Positions 18,068-27,014 of a stretch of DNA of 64,000 bases are shown here, one piece after another. The notes beneath the pieces are model-generated. The model was given only the letters and a program-made list of their open reading frames with translations. It had not been told where the DNA came from and did no database searches. This DNA is from Chloroflexota bacterium. GTDB taxonomy: Bacteria; Chloroflexota; Anaerolineae; Aggregatilineales; Phototrophicaceae. Every line of letters starts with the position of its first letter. The first letter of the stretch is position 1. Both the position numbers and the translations under genes were made by a program. The stretch is taken from NCBI GenBank assembly GCA_028875185.1, contig JAPPFH010000002.1:94336-158335 (forward strand), in the 5' to 3' direction.

Positions 18068-18732
18068 GCGAAGATCCTATTCCGTCTGATTTCGTCCAAT
18101 ACATCATGCAGGCTGCGAAATACGTTGTCGTTGATATCGGCAAAGTCTTCAACGCTGGAATGTGAGCGATCGGGCACGGTGAAGCAGGTCATGCCGGCCG
18201 CCAGCGCCGCCTGTGTGCCGAAGCGGCTGTCTTCCAGCGCCAGGCAGTTCTCAGGCGCGCATCCAAGTTGTTCAGCCGCGTGCAGATAGATATCGGGCGC
18301 CGGTTTGCCACGCGCCATGTATTCTGCCGAGTAGCGCTGCGGTATCAGGCGCTCCCAGCCCATCAGCCCTACAAAACGCTCGATGATCGCCTGCGAAGAG
18401 CTGGACGCGATGGCGCGCGGGATTCCGCGCTGGGCGGCGAAACGAATCAGCGCGTCAGCGCCGGGCATCGCCTTTATTCTTCCTGGCGGCAGCTTCAACA
18501 TTCGATCTGTGATTGCCGCTTCTATCGCCGCTGGCGAGTCGCCCAGTTTGGGATAATGCCCTTGCAGAATCACTGCGAATTCATCAACCCGCATGCCAAC
18601 ACTCTCATCGCGTATTTCGTCCAAATACCTGTAACCGCAAGACTCGATCAATTCGACTTCGACCTCATGCCAAACCGGCTCGGAATCGACCAGCAAGCCG
18701 TCCATATCAAAGATGATCGCCTGATATTCCAT
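18064..18732 (-). CDS. HAD-superfamily phosphatase (phosphoglucomutase-like subfamily)
   Basis: A 222-residue HAD hydrolase with motif I IIFDMDGLLVDSEPVW, motif II Ser/Thr in AIASSSSQ, motif III Lys in GKPAPDIYL and motif IV in ALEDSRFGTQAA. The helical cap follows motif I, as in 2-deoxyglucose-6-phosphatase and beta-phosphoglucomutase relatives. It lies 2 bp after serB and overlaps serA, so it is in the serine operon, but its substrate is not evident. A role as a second phosphoserine phosphatase is only a guess. Confidence 0.85.
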   Translation of the reverse strand: MEYQAIIFDMDGLLVDSEPVWHEVEVELIESCGYRYLDEIRDESVGMRVDEFAVILQGHYPKLGDSPAAIEAAITDRMLKLPPGRIKAMPGADALIRFAAQRGIPRAIASSSSQAIIERFVGLMGWERLIPQRYSAEYMARGKPAPDIYLHAAEQLGCAPENCLALEDSRFGTQAALAAGMTCFTVPDRSHSSVEDFADINDNVFRSLHDVLDEIRRNRIFA

Positions 18733-18734
18733 GT

Positions 18735-19586
18735 CTAAAGCACGTCCTTAAATTCGCAATTGAATTGATCCTGAAGCGACCGGTCGCGAAAAGCCAGCGC
18801 CCCGGATTCCCATGCCGCTAAAATGCCCCGGCGATAAACCGGTTCATGCGCCTTGCCGCGCGCCGCTTCCCATCCTCGGCGTCCACAAGCAAGCGGCAGA
18901 ATTGGCGCCAGCGACGCGCAGCGCATGAAAATGTCGGCTTCCGCCCTGACCGCCTCGCGCGCAACGACGCCGCCGTAACCGACGAAGAGGTCAACTTCGC
19001 TTTTCGTCGCCAGATCCGAAGCGCCGTCACCGATCATCAGGCGCCGGCCCGGCAGCGTTCCCGCCAGTTCGCTAATTATCGCCGCCTTGCCGCTGGACAC
19101 CGTCAGCGGTCCCTCATCGTAATCGAGATATGTTTGCGCTTGCTGCGCGCCCGGCTCCGAATAATCCCACCAGCGCCCGGACAACTCGTTGTACTCGAGC
19201 TCAACTGCGCGAATCTTATCCGCATCAACGCCCAGCCGCCGCCCGAATCCCTTCACCGCGTCTATCAAACCGCCGCTGATTATGAAGACCTGCGCCCCCA
19301 GCGCCCGCAGCGCCGCAATGACGGCTGGCGCGTCTTCAACTGCCGTTTCCCAATACCGTTCCTCCACCGCTTTCAGTTGGGCGCGCGTCGGTTTGATGGC
19401 GCGCAAGCGCTTGCCATAGACATCGCCCAGATCGAGCTCGCCATCCATCGCTTTGTTGGTCAATAATCCGACTCGCCCCGCTTTGCCCTTGAGGCGGGCG
19501 AGCTCGTCAATGCCTTCGATTGAAGACAAAGTGCTGTCGCAATCGAAGAAAATGAGGTCGAAGGTTGACCAAGGCCCGCTGACCAT
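18735..19586 (-). CDS. serB: Phosphoserine phosphatase-like HAD protein (SerB)
   Basis: Phosphoserine phosphatase releases serine from O-phosphoserine. The 283-residue protein has motif I FFDCDSTLSSIEGIDELA, the DCDSTL form typical of SerB, the motif II Ser in VFIISGGLIDAVKGFGRRLG, and motif III/IV in RRLMIGDGASDLATK. It is followed by the HAD gene and serA, so the operon supplies two of three serine-pathway steps; serC is not in the window. The ATG at 19586 with GGGAGAGG 5 bp upstream is preferred. An ATG at 19622 lies inside a TATAAT box and is rejected. An extra C-terminal 60 residues beyond motif IV are of unknown role. Confidence 0.88.
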   Translation of the reverse strand: MVSGPWSTFDLIFFDCDSTLSSIEGIDELARLKGKAGRVGLLTNKAMDGELDLGDVYGKRLRAIKPTRAQLKAVEERYWETAVEDAPAVIAALRALGAQVFIISGGLIDAVKGFGRRLGVDADKIRAVELEYNELSGRWWDYSEPGAQQAQTYLDYDEGPLTVSSGKAAIISELAGTLPGRRLMIGDGASDLATKSEVDLFVGYGGVVAREAVRAEADIFMRCASLAPILPLACGRRGWEAARGKAHEPVYRRGILAAWESGALAFRDRSLQDQFNCEFKDVL

Positions 19587-19620
19587 GACTGCCTCTCCCA
19601 AAGCGTCGAGAACCGCGCCC

Positions 19621-19626
19621 ATTATA
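19621..19626 (-). promoter_or_regulatory. Candidate -10 element of the serB operon
   Basis: Perfect TATAAT on the minus strand, about 35 bp upstream of the preferred serB ATG. The -35 region (GCTACA) is a poor match. It supports the shorter serB start, because the longer start would lie within the -10 box. Confidence 0.4.
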
Positions 19627-19699
19627 GAGGCGTCCCGTCAGAATTGTAGCGCCGTCTATCGCTGGTTGCGGCCGCCTCACCCTTCCGCACTGCCGAAAG

Positions 19700-19767
19700 C
19701 TGTAGGGGCGGGTCGCTGAGCCGCGCGTCGAAGGATGCTCCGAGACCTAGCGGGCGTTTCACTACAG
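19700..19767. repeat. Palindromic GTAGGGGCG-type element
   Basis: CTGTAG at 19700-19705 and CTACAG at 19762-19767 are perfect inverted ends of a 68-bp GC-rich element that begins CTGTAGGGGCGGGTCGCTGA. Related GTAGGG cores occur at about 27962 and 63790. Confidence 0.55.
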
Positions 19768-19882
19768 ATGTCATATTGTGAAGGGGCCTATCAATTAAAG
19801 AACACAGAAAGCGCAGACCTGCATATTGTTAGCCAGGTCAATTGCCTGTATTGAACTAGACGCGCTTCCGCACTACGCCGGC

Positions 19883-19911
19883 TTGAATCATCAGTGACCC
19901 TAATCTACAAT
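19883..19911 (+). promoter_or_regulatory. Sigma-70-type promoter of the TetR gene
   Basis: TTGAAT (19883-19888), 17 bp, TACAAT (19906-19911). It lies 45 bp before the TTG start chosen for the TetR gene. A possible GTG start at 19894 falls between the two hexamers and so is unlikely. Confidence 0.55.
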
Positions 19912-19956
19912 CTAATCCGCTTTCGATTTCGTCCGCTAATAGTGAGGAGCGCGGAC

Positions 19957-20595
19957 TTGGCGCGAAAACCAGCTGACCAAACGGTCGACCGCGAAGACAT
20001 TCTTTGGGCGGCCGCCGAAGTGCTGCACCGCAAGGGCTATGAAGCGACCACGATGAAAGATATCGCGGCGGAGGTCAATCTGACCGCCGCCAGCTTGTAT
20101 CATCATTTCAAAAATAAAGACTTTTTGCTGCTGAATGTGCTTGAAAGCGGGCTAGACATCGGCATCGCGAAGCTGGAGGAGATCGCCGCTTCGGATTTGA
20201 CCAATACGGCGAAACTCGCCCAGATGATTCGTTATCATGTCGTGATCATTGCCAACAATGTGGCGATTGGCTCGGCGATGATCTTTGAGATTCGCCCCTT
20301 GCTCAACGCCAGCGCGGGCCGCAGGTATGGGGGCGACAAGTTCAAGGAAGAATTCAGCGAGCGCCGGAGCCGCTTCTTCGCGCGGCGGGATTATTTCGAG
20401 GGGCTGTTTCGCAATGTTTTGCTGGCGGGCGTCTGCGCTGGCGAATTTCGTCAGGTGGACGCCCCAACGGTGACGCGGGCCATTCTGGGCGCGCACAACT
20501 GGGTGGGCGTCTGGTATCGCGATGGCGGGCGGCTCAGCAGCGAAGAAGTGGCTGATGTGATGGTTGATACCTGGCTGGCGGCGCTGCGGGCTTGA
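19957..20595 (+). CDS. TetR/AcrR-family transcriptional regulator
   Basis: A 212-residue repressor-type protein. Residues about 10-55 form the TetR helix-turn-helix (ILWAAAEVLHRKGYEATTMK, then IAAEVNLTAASLYHHFKNKD), and the all-helical C-terminal part is the usual ligand-binding and dimer domain. The TTG start at 19957 has GAGGAG 7 bp upstream. Its position at the head of a run that includes FadN- and FadA-type genes suggests control of fatty-acid oxidation, as for FadR-type TetR proteins that bind acyl-CoA. This role is inferred from context only. Confidence 0.87.
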   Translation: MARKPADQTVDREDILWAAAEVLHRKGYEATTMKDIAAEVNLTAASLYHHFKNKDFLLLNVLESGLDIGIAKLEEIAASDLTNTAKLAQMIRYHVVIIANNVAIGSAMIFEIRPLLNASAGRRYGGDKFKEEFSERRSRFFARRDYFEGLFRNVLLAGVCAGEFRQVDAPTVTRAILGAHNWVGVWYRDGGRLSSEEVADVMVDTWLAALRA

Positions 20596-20618
20596 GGGTT
20601 CGGGGGGAGGCAAACGAT

Positions 20619-21815
20619 TTGACTGAGCGATTTCTGACTAAGTTCTTGGCGGACTACGAGCATGCGGCGCGCTTCCTTCGAGTCCTTGACGGTACAAGGT
20701 ACGAGACTTTCGCGCTGATGTTGCGAGATATTCGCTTTCATGTGGGGAATCCAAAGTACCAAGTCAATTGGTCCGATCCCGGAGAGTGGATTCCCGAGCG
20801 ATTGTGTGGTGATAGCGAAGACTTGGCAGCGCGGATTTGGCGAGAATCGAATCAGTTGGTCAATCCACGTTGGTCGCAGGACCTTTGGCGTTTCGTAAAA
20901 CCTCATTCGCTTGTCGAGGTGAGTGACGGCGTTTGCGCGCTGACAGATCTTGGCCGCCGCTTCGTGAACGCGGAAGATGCCGTCATCCGGCAAATTGACC
21001 AGCTTGAAGGCATATATCTGGTCCTATCGGAGTTGGCCGCCAAAGGCTCAAGCCGGTTGAATGACTTGATTGACGGATTCCGCGAATACTGCCATTTGCA
21101 TACTTCTTGGAAGTCGGATGTATCTATTCGTTCGGCGCTGCGGTATCGCCTGAACAATTTGAGGAATCGCGAATTGATCGTCCGCAGCGGGCATGCCTAC
21201 GAGATAACCGATGCCGGTTTGGCATTGCTTCGCCAGGTCCAGATCACTGGCGCGCGGATTGGCTCAGACCTCACCATCGCTGAATTGGCGAAACGCGCCG
21301 ATCACAAAGCGCGTCAAGAGCTTGGCAACTACTTGAAAGCGATGAACCCCTACCAGTTCGAGCATCTCATCAAGCGACTGCTGGAAGAAATGGGTTACGA
21401 CAATGTTAGCGTGACCGCGGCCAGCAACGATAAAGGCGTGGACGTCACCGCCGAAATCGAAATGGGCATTACTAAAGTGAACGAAGTCATCCAGGTCAAG
21501 CGCCAGCAGTCGAATGTGGGGCGGGGTATTCTGGATGGCCTGCGAGGTTCTCTCCACCGCTTCGATGCGGTTCAAGCCACAGTCATAACTACAAGCGGCT
21601 TCAGTAAAGGCGCGAAGGACGCGGCATTCGAAAGAGGCGCTGCTCCAATTACGCTAATCGACGGAGAAAGACTTATTGGTTATCTTATCGAATACGGCAT
21701 CGGCGTCCGTCGGCAAGCATACAGCGTACTTGAATTTGACGCGGATAGCTTGAGTGAGTTCGAGACCGAAGAGGAATTGGAAGCAGCCACTTTGGAGAAG
21801 CTGGAAAGCGAGTAG
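20619..21815 (+). CDS. Mrr-type restriction endonuclease-like protein
   Basis: A 398-residue protein. The C-terminal part (about 245-375) is an Mrr_cat PD-(D/E)xK nuclease domain: it opens NPYQFEHLIKRLLEEMGYDN, then has NDKGVDVTAE (catalytic Asp) and EVIQVKRQ (Q-x-K) followed by an ATVITTSGFSKGAKDAA segment. The N-terminal 240 residues are predicted helical with winged-helix features (about 105-220). Mrr enzymes cut modified DNA without a partner methylase, and none is seen here. The TTG start at 20619 follows GGGGGAGG at 8 bp. It lies 23 bp after the TetR gene and 9 bp before the SDR gene, so it is likely co-transcribed with both, an unexpected setting. Confidence 0.85.
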   Translation: MTERFLTKFLADYEHAARFLRVLDGTRYETFALMLRDIRFHVGNPKYQVNWSDPGEWIPERLCGDSEDLAARIWRESNQLVNPRWSQDLWRFVKPHSLVEVSDGVCALTDLGRRFVNAEDAVIRQIDQLEGIYLVLSELAAKGSSRLNDLIDGFREYCHLHTSWKSDVSIRSALRYRLNNLRNRELIVRSGHAYEITDAGLALLRQVQITGARIGSDLTIAELAKRADHKARQELGNYLKAMNPYQFEHLIKRLLEEMGYDNVSVTAASNDKGVDVTAEIEMGITKVNEVIQVKRQQSNVGRGILDGLRGSLHRFDAVQATVITTSGFSKGAKDAAFERGAAPITLIDGERLIGYLIEYGIGVRRQAYSVLEFDADSLSEFETEEELEAATLEKLESE

Positions 21816-21824
21816 TTACAAATC

Positions 21825-22526
21825 ATGCAAAACATCCTCATCACAGGCGCCAACCGCGGCATCGGCTTCGAACTAACGCGCCAACTCCTCAAAGACGACT
21901 CCCGCATCTTCGCGACTTGCCGCGCGCCCGAACGCGCCGACGCCCTCAACGAGCTGGCGAGACAGCATGCGGACCGCGTCGCCGTGCTGCAAATGGATGT
22001 CAACGACGAAGCGTCCATCAGCGGCGCGCTGGAGGCGGTCGCCGCGAAGACGGATGCGCTTGATCTGCTCATCAACAATGCCGGTATCGGCGGCGGCGAT
22101 GATGCGCGAATCTTGGGGCAGTTGACCGCAGCCGAAGTCAGCCATGTGATTCGCACAAACGCCGTCGCGCCGCTCATCGTCACGCAAGCTTTCCGCGATT
22201 TGCTTATGCAGGGCGATAATCCGCGTGTGGTCATGATCTCGTCCGGCTTGGGCTCGCTGCAGCGCAAGGGCGGCACATCCTACGCCTATCGCATGAGCAA
22301 GGCGGCGACGAATATGGCGGCGCGCGTCCTCGCCTTCGACAGCGCCATGAGCGGCATCACCACAGTCACGATGAATCCCGGTTGGGTGCAGACCGATATG
22401 GGCGGGCCCAACGCCGCGCTCAAGCCGCAAGAATCGGGGTGCGCTTTGCGCGCGCTCATCAACCGGCTGACGCCCGCCGACAACGGGAAATTCTTTCAAT
22501 ACGACGGCAGCGAGCTCCCTTGGTAA
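21825..22526 (+). CDS. Short-chain dehydrogenase/reductase (SDR family)
   Basis: A 233-residue classical SDR. It has the NAD(P) motif TGANRGIGFELT near the N-terminus, NNAGIG at about residue 84, the catalytic Ser in VVMISSGLGS and the catalytic YxxxK as YRMSK. The short C-terminus (MNPGWVQTDMGG, then FFQYDGSELPW) resembles sniffer-type carbonyl reductases. The substrate is unknown. It lies between the Mrr-type gene and the FadN-type gene on the same strand with short gaps. Confidence 0.9.
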   Translation: MQNILITGANRGIGFELTRQLLKDDSRIFATCRAPERADALNELARQHADRVAVLQMDVNDEASISGALEAVAAKTDALDLLINNAGIGGGDDARILGQLTAAEVSHVIRTNAVAPLIVTQAFRDLLMQGDNPRVVMISSGLGSLQRKGGTSYAYRMSKAATNMAARVLAFDSAMSGITTVTMNPGWVQTDMGGPNAALKPQESGCALRALINRLTPADNGKFFQYDGSELPW

Positions 22527-22580
22527 GCGCGGCAGAAGCTTAGAGCGATTTCGAATCGACCGCGAAAGGCGAAGGCATCG

Positions 22581-24968
22581 ATGGGACTTAGCATCAAGAA
22601 AGCGGCGGTGATTGGATCGGGCACAATGGGTGGCGGCATCGCGGCCCTCTTGGCTGGCGTCGGCATCGAAACGCTGCTGCTCGATGTTCCGCCGCCGGAT
22701 TCCTCGCCGGAAGACGGCGCCGCTGCGCGCAATTCCATTGTCGCCGGCAATCTCAAGGCGCTGACCAGAATGCGTCCGCCGCAGCTTTACAGCCCTGATG
22801 ACCTCGCCAATATCAGCATCGGCAATACCGAAGACGACTTGGATAAAGCGGGCGCTGCCGATTGGGTCATCGAGGCCGTCGTCGAAGACCTCGAAATCAA
22901 GCGCGGACTGATGAAGCGGTTGGCTGCGGTCCTGCGGGATGACGCGATTGTCACCACGAATACCTCTGGGATTCCCATCGCCAGCATCGCCGACGGCTTG
23001 CCCCAGCGTTTCACGCGGCGTTTCCTCGGCGCGCATTTCTTCAATCCGCCGCGATATTTGCGTCTGCTGGAGATCATCCCCCACGCCGGCGCCGATCCAG
23101 CGATTGCGGAATTCATGCTGCGCTTCGGCGCGGAGACGCTAGGGAAGGGCGCCGTCCTCTGCAAGGACACGCCGAACTTTATCGGCAACCGCTTCATGTC
23201 TATGTCTGGCATGCAGGCGACCAACTACGCCCTCGATCACGGCTACACCGTAGAGGAGGTCGACGCGCTGACCGGTCCGCTGATCGGCCGCCCTAAAACC
23301 GCGACATTCAGCCTGAATGATCTGGTCGGTTTCGATATCGCCGTCGGCGTCGCCCGCAACCTTTATCACGCCATCCCCGATGATCCCGCCCGTGACCTGC
23401 TGACGCACGAGAAGAACGCCGCGCTCTCGGACGAGTTGCTCAAACGCGGCTGGCTAGGGCGCAAGACCGCGCGCGGCTTTTACCACATGCGGCGCGATGG
23501 CGACCAAAAGGCGCTTTGGGCGCTCAACCTGGAAACGCTCGAATACGAGCCGCCAAGCAAACCGCGCTTCGACAGCGTCGGACAGTATCGCAAAATTGAG
23601 CCGCTGGGCGAGCGTATCCGCCTTTTAATCAATGCCGATGATCGTGCTGGTCAGTACCTCTATCATTTGCACGCCTTCCTGCTGGCCTACGCGTCGAACC
23701 GCGTGCCGGAAATTACCGATAGCATCGTCAATGTCGATAAAGCCCAAAAGTGGGGCTTTGCTCATCAACTAGGTCCCTTTGAGATTTGGGATGCAATTGG
23801 CGTCGCCGATACGATTGATCGCTTCGAAGCGGATGGCTACCCAGTGGCGGACTGGGTCAAAGCAATGGCCGCCGATGGCAACTCAGCATTTTACCAGCGC
23901 GACCAAGGCGGCAAAGTCATCGGTTACTACTGTCCGCAAGAGCGCGTCTACCTTCCCTTGGTCAAAGATCCGCGCGAAATCAGCATCGCCGATTTGCGCG
24001 CGTCCGGCGCCGAAATCGCCAGCAACGGCGATGGCACGGTTTATGACATGGGCGATGGCGCCCTGATATGGGAATTCAATACCAAACAGAATAGCGTCAC
24101 AGCCGGTTTGATCGAGTCGGGCTGGAAGGCGCTGGAGCTTCTGGCTGACGATAGATACAAGGCGCTGGTCATCGGCAATGATGGCGAACGCTTCTGCATC
24201 GGCGCAAACCTCGATCCATCAGCGCTGATGGCGGGCTTGGACGGCATCGAGAAGACGCTTGTCGCGCTGCAAAACTTAACGCAGGCGCTGCGTTACGCGC
24301 CAAAGCCGGTTGTCGTCGCCGCGCATCATATGGCGCTCGGCGGCGGCGCTGAGCTGGTGATGTCGGGGGCGGCTGTCGTCGCTCATGCCGAGCTCTACAT
24401 GGGCTTAGTGGAAGCCGGTGTTGGTCTGACGCCGGCTGGCGGCGGCTGCAAGGAGATGCTGCGGCGGCTGGTCAATCCGCTGGCGCGCGCCGGCGCGGAC
24501 GACGTGCTGCCGGGCTTGCGGAAAGCTTTCGAGAACATCGCCACAGCCAAGGTCAGCGGCAGCGCAATGGAAGCAAAAGCGCTCGGTTTGCTGGCGCCGA
24601 CGGACAAGATTGTGATGAACCGCGCCCATCTGCTCGGCGAAGCCAAGTCGCTGGCGCTAGCAATGAGCGCAACATACACAGCGCGCGAGCCGGAACAAGT
24701 CTACGCCGCGGGCCGCGATGCCTTCGCGGCGCTTCTGCTAGGCGTGGCTGAATACCGCGAAGCCGGATACGCCAGCGAGCACGATGCGCTAATCGCGAAG
24801 AAGCTGGCATACATTTTGACCGGCGCCCGCCTTGCCGAGCCACAATGGGTCGATCAACAGTACCTGCTTAACCTGGAGCGCGAAGCTTTTCTGAGTCTGA
24901 TTGTGGAGACGAAAACGCAGGAGCGCATCATGCACATGCTGCGCACGAACAAGCCGCTGCGGAATTAG
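22581..24968 (+). CDS. 3-hydroxyacyl-CoA dehydrogenase / enoyl-CoA hydratase fusion (FadN/FadB type)
   Basis: A 795-residue bifunctional beta-oxidation enzyme. Residues 1-200 are the NAD-binding 3-hydroxyacyl-CoA dehydrogenase domain (AAVIGSGTMGGGIAALLAG; GAHFFNPPRYLRLLEII; DTPNFIGNRF), followed by its C-terminal domain repeats. Residues about 480-700 are an enoyl-CoA hydratase/isomerase domain (MALGGGAELVMSG, LYMGLVEAGVGLTPAGGG). The order dehydrogenase then hydratase matches Bacillus FadN rather than E. coli FadB, where the hydratase comes first. A thiolase gene follows 57 bp downstream. Together they catalyse the last three steps of fatty-acid beta-oxidation in the cytoplasm; no acyl-CoA dehydrogenase gene is in the window. 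Confidence 0.93.
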   Translation: MGLSIKKAAVIGSGTMGGGIAALLAGVGIETLLLDVPPPDSSPEDGAAARNSIVAGNLKALTRMRPPQLYSPDDLANISIGNTEDDLDKAGAADWVIEAVVEDLEIKRGLMKRLAAVLRDDAIVTTNTSGIPIASIADGLPQRFTRRFLGAHFFNPPRYLRLLEIIPHAGADPAIAEFMLRFGAETLGKGAVLCKDTPNFIGNRFMSMSGMQATNYALDHGYTVEEVDALTGPLIGRPKTATFSLNDLVGFDIAVGVARNLYHAIPDDPARDLLTHEKNAALSDELLKRGWLGRKTARGFYHMRRDGDQKALWALNLETLEYEPPSKPRFDSVGQYRKIEPLGERIRLLINADDRAGQYLYHLHAFLLAYASNRVPEITDSIVNVDKAQKWGFAHQLGPFEIWDAIGVADTIDRFEADGYPVADWVKAMAADGNSAFYQRDQGGKVIGYYCPQERVYLPLVKDPREISIADLRASGAEIASNGDGTVYDMGDGALIWEFNTKQNSVTAGLIESGWKALELLADDRYKALVIGNDGERFCIGANLDPSALMAGLDGIEKTLVALQNLTQALRYAPKPVVVAAHHMALGGGAELVMSGAAVVAHAELYMGLVEAGVGLTPAGGGCKEMLRRLVNPLARAGADDVLPGLRKAFENIATAKVSGSAMEAKALGLLAPTDKIVMNRAHLLGEAKSLALAMSATYTAREPEQVYAAGRDAFAALLLGVAEYREAGYASEHDALIAKKLAYILTGARLAEPQWVDQQYLLNLEREAFLSLIVETKTQERIMHMLRTNKPLRN

Positions 24969-25025
24969 GCGGGTTCAAGGCGCTCACAGCGCCAGTTGCC
25001 TTGTCTGAGAACAGGAGTGAACATC

Positions 25026-26210
25026 ATGCGCCAAGCAGTCATCGTAGCGACATCCCGCACCGCCGTGGGTAAAGCCGCGCGCGGGCTGACCAAGAACGCC
25101 CGCTCCGACGAATTGGCGGCGACCGTCATCGCCGACCTGATGGAAAAGACCGACGGTAAACTGGATCCCACAGAAATCGACGATGTCATCATGGGCTGCG
25201 CCATGCCCGAAGGCGCGCAAGGCATGAACTTCGCCCGCGTGATCGCTCTGCGAGCCGGCTTGCCGGTGGACACGCCAGGCCAGACCGTCAACCGCTTCTG
25301 CTCCAGTGGCTTGCAGACGATCGCGCTGGCGGCCAATAGCATCATCGCCGATCAAGCCGATGTCGTGATCGCCGGCGGCGCCGAGTCGATGTCCGCCGTG
25401 CCCATGAGCGGTCACCATCTCAGCCCCAATCCTCACATGGCGGAGAACGACCCTAAGGTTTACATGAGCATGGGCTTGACCGCCGAGCGCGTGGTCTCCG
25501 AGTTCGGCATCAGCCGCGAAGACATGGATGAATTCGCTTACAGAAGCCATCAAAAAGCCGCTGCCGCCACCGACGCCGGCTTCTTCGCGGGTGAGATCGT
25601 GCCCTTTGAATGGGAAGAGACAATTGTCGGGGACGATGGCATGCCCGCGACTGTCGCCAAGGCGCTTACCGAGGACGAACATCTTCGCCGCGAGACGACG
25701 ATTGAGGCGCTCGCCGGTCTGAAACCAGTCTTCAAGCCGAATGGCTCGGTGACCGCCGGCAACTCCAGCCCCTTGAGCGATGGCGCAGCCGCTGTCATCG
25801 TCATGGAGCGGGAGAAAGCCGAGCAACTCGGATTGTCTCCCGTGGCGCGCTTCGTCGGCTTCGCTGTCGCCGGCGTCCGCCCCGAAATCATGGGCGTCGG
25901 TCCAATCAAGGCGGCGCCCAAAGTCCTCGAACGCTGCCGCCTGAGCCTCGATGATATCGATATCATCGAACTCAACGAAGCCTTCGCCGCACAGTCGCTG
26001 GCCGTGATGCGCGAGCTGGAATTAAACCCCGAGATTGTCAACGTAAACGGTGGCGCCATCGCCCTCGGTCATCCGCTCGGTTGCACCGGCGCCAAACTTA
26101 CCGTGCAGATTGTCAACGAAATGAAACGGCGCGGCAGCAATTACGGCATGGTGACGATGTGCATCGGTGGCGGCATGGGCGCGGCCGGCATTTTCCAGAA
26201 CCTGAACTGA
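25026..26210 (+). CDS. fadA: Acetyl-CoA acyltransferase (thiolase, FadA type)
   Basis: Thiolase cleaves 3-ketoacyl-CoA with CoA, ending each beta-oxidation round. The 394 residues have the nucleophilic cysteine in NRFCSSGLQTIALAAN (about residue 89), the EAFAAQSLA segment, the GGAIALGHPLGCTGAKL histidine motif and the C-terminal MCIGGGMGAAGIF with the second catalytic cysteine. The ATG at 25026 with AGGAG 8 bp upstream is preferred to a TTG 30 bp earlier. It is next to the FadN-type gene, forming a fadN-fadA pair. Confidence 0.94.
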   Translation: MRQAVIVATSRTAVGKAARGLTKNARSDELAATVIADLMEKTDGKLDPTEIDDVIMGCAMPEGAQGMNFARVIALRAGLPVDTPGQTVNRFCSSGLQTIALAANSIIADQADVVIAGGAESMSAVPMSGHHLSPNPHMAENDPKVYMSMGLTAERVVSEFGISREDMDEFAYRSHQKAAAATDAGFFAGEIVPFEWEETIVGDDGMPATVAKALTEDEHLRRETTIEALAGLKPVFKPNGSVTAGNSSPLSDGAAAVIVMEREKAEQLGLSPVARFVGFAVAGVRPEIMGVGPIKAAPKVLERCRLSLDDIDIIELNEAFAAQSLAVMRELELNPEIVNVNGGAIALGHPLGCTGAKLTVQIVNEMKRRGSNYGMVTMCIGGGMGAAGIFQNLN

Positions 26211-26246
26211 ACGCGGACCAGACAAAGCCAGCCGGCAGAACTCGGC

Positions 26247-27014
26247 ATGTCCGCCTTCTACACCACCGTGGCGCGCTTTTATGACGCCGAAAACCGCGAC
26301 AAGACGGATGATCTGGCGATGTACAGCCGGCTCGCCGCCGAATGCGAGGGCGGGATCCTCGATGTCGGCTGCGGCACCGGTCGCGTCCTGATCCACTTGG
26401 CGCAAGCGGGCCACCACGTCTGCGGCATCGACAACGATAGCCGAATGCTCGAGCGGCTCGAGCGCAAACTCGCGGCTTTGCCCAACCTGCGCGAAAAGAT
26501 CAGCTATGTAAATGCCGATGTTTTGCGCCACGATTTTGAACGCGCTTTCGGTCTGATTCTGCTAACATACAATGCATTGATGCACTTCAAAGAGCAGGAC
26601 GAGCAGGTCGCGCTTCTGGGACGGTTGCGCCGCTGGCTCGCTGAAGATGGGGTGCTTGTGATAGACCTGCCGAACGCCGGACCAGTCTTCGCGTCGGAAG
26701 ACACCGACGCCATGACGCTGGAGCGCATTTTCATCGATGACGAGAGCGGGCATATGATTATGCTGCAATCGGTCAGCGCGCTTGACCGCGCGGCGCAGTT
26801 GCTTCACATCGACTGGATATACGACGAAATCGATGGCGACGGCCGTGTCAATCGTCACCTGGCGCCGCATACCTTGCGTTACTTCTTCCTGCCGGAGCTG
26901 CGGCTTCTGCTCCAACGCTGCGGATTCGCGCTCGACAAAGTTTACGGCGATACGGAAGACAGCGATTACGTTGCCGAAAGCGAGCGGATGATCGTCCATG
27001 CCAGCAGGTGCTGA
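26247..27014 (+). CDS. Class I SAM-dependent methyltransferase
   Basis: A 255-residue protein with the SAM-binding motif ILDVGCGTGRVLIHLAQAG (about 38-56), the acidic post-II residue in CGIDNDSRML, and the motif IV region LILLTYNALMHF. This arrangement is typical of small-molecule or unspecified class I methyltransferases. The substrate is not evident. It lies 36 bp after the thiolase gene on the same strand and overlaps the next gene by 17 bp. Confidence 0.85.
   Translation: MSAFYTTVARFYDAENRDKTDDLAMYSRLAAECEGGILDVGCGTGRVLIHLAQAGHHVCGIDNDSRMLERLERKLAALPNLREKISYVNADVLRHDFERAFGLILLTYNALMHFKEQDEQVALLGRLRRWLAEDGVLVIDLPNAGPVFASEDTDAMTLERIFIDDESGHMIMLQSVSALDRAAQLLHIDWIYDEIDGDGRVNRHLAPHTLRYFFLPELRLLLQRCGFALDKVYGDTEDSDYVAESERMIVHASRC

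Larger units (their letters stand above)
19587..19956. other. Intergenic region between serB and the TetR gene
   Basis: This 370-bp divergent region contains no supported gene. It holds the serB promoter candidate (TATAAT on the minus strand at 19626-19621), a palindromic GTAGGG-type repeat at 19700-19767, and the TetR-gene promoter at 19883-19911. Confidence 0.7.

Noticed and set aside
19894-19956. Longer TetR protein starting at GTG 19894
   Set aside because: The codon lies between the -35 and -10 of a good promoter, and the TTG at 19957 has an ideal ribosome site.
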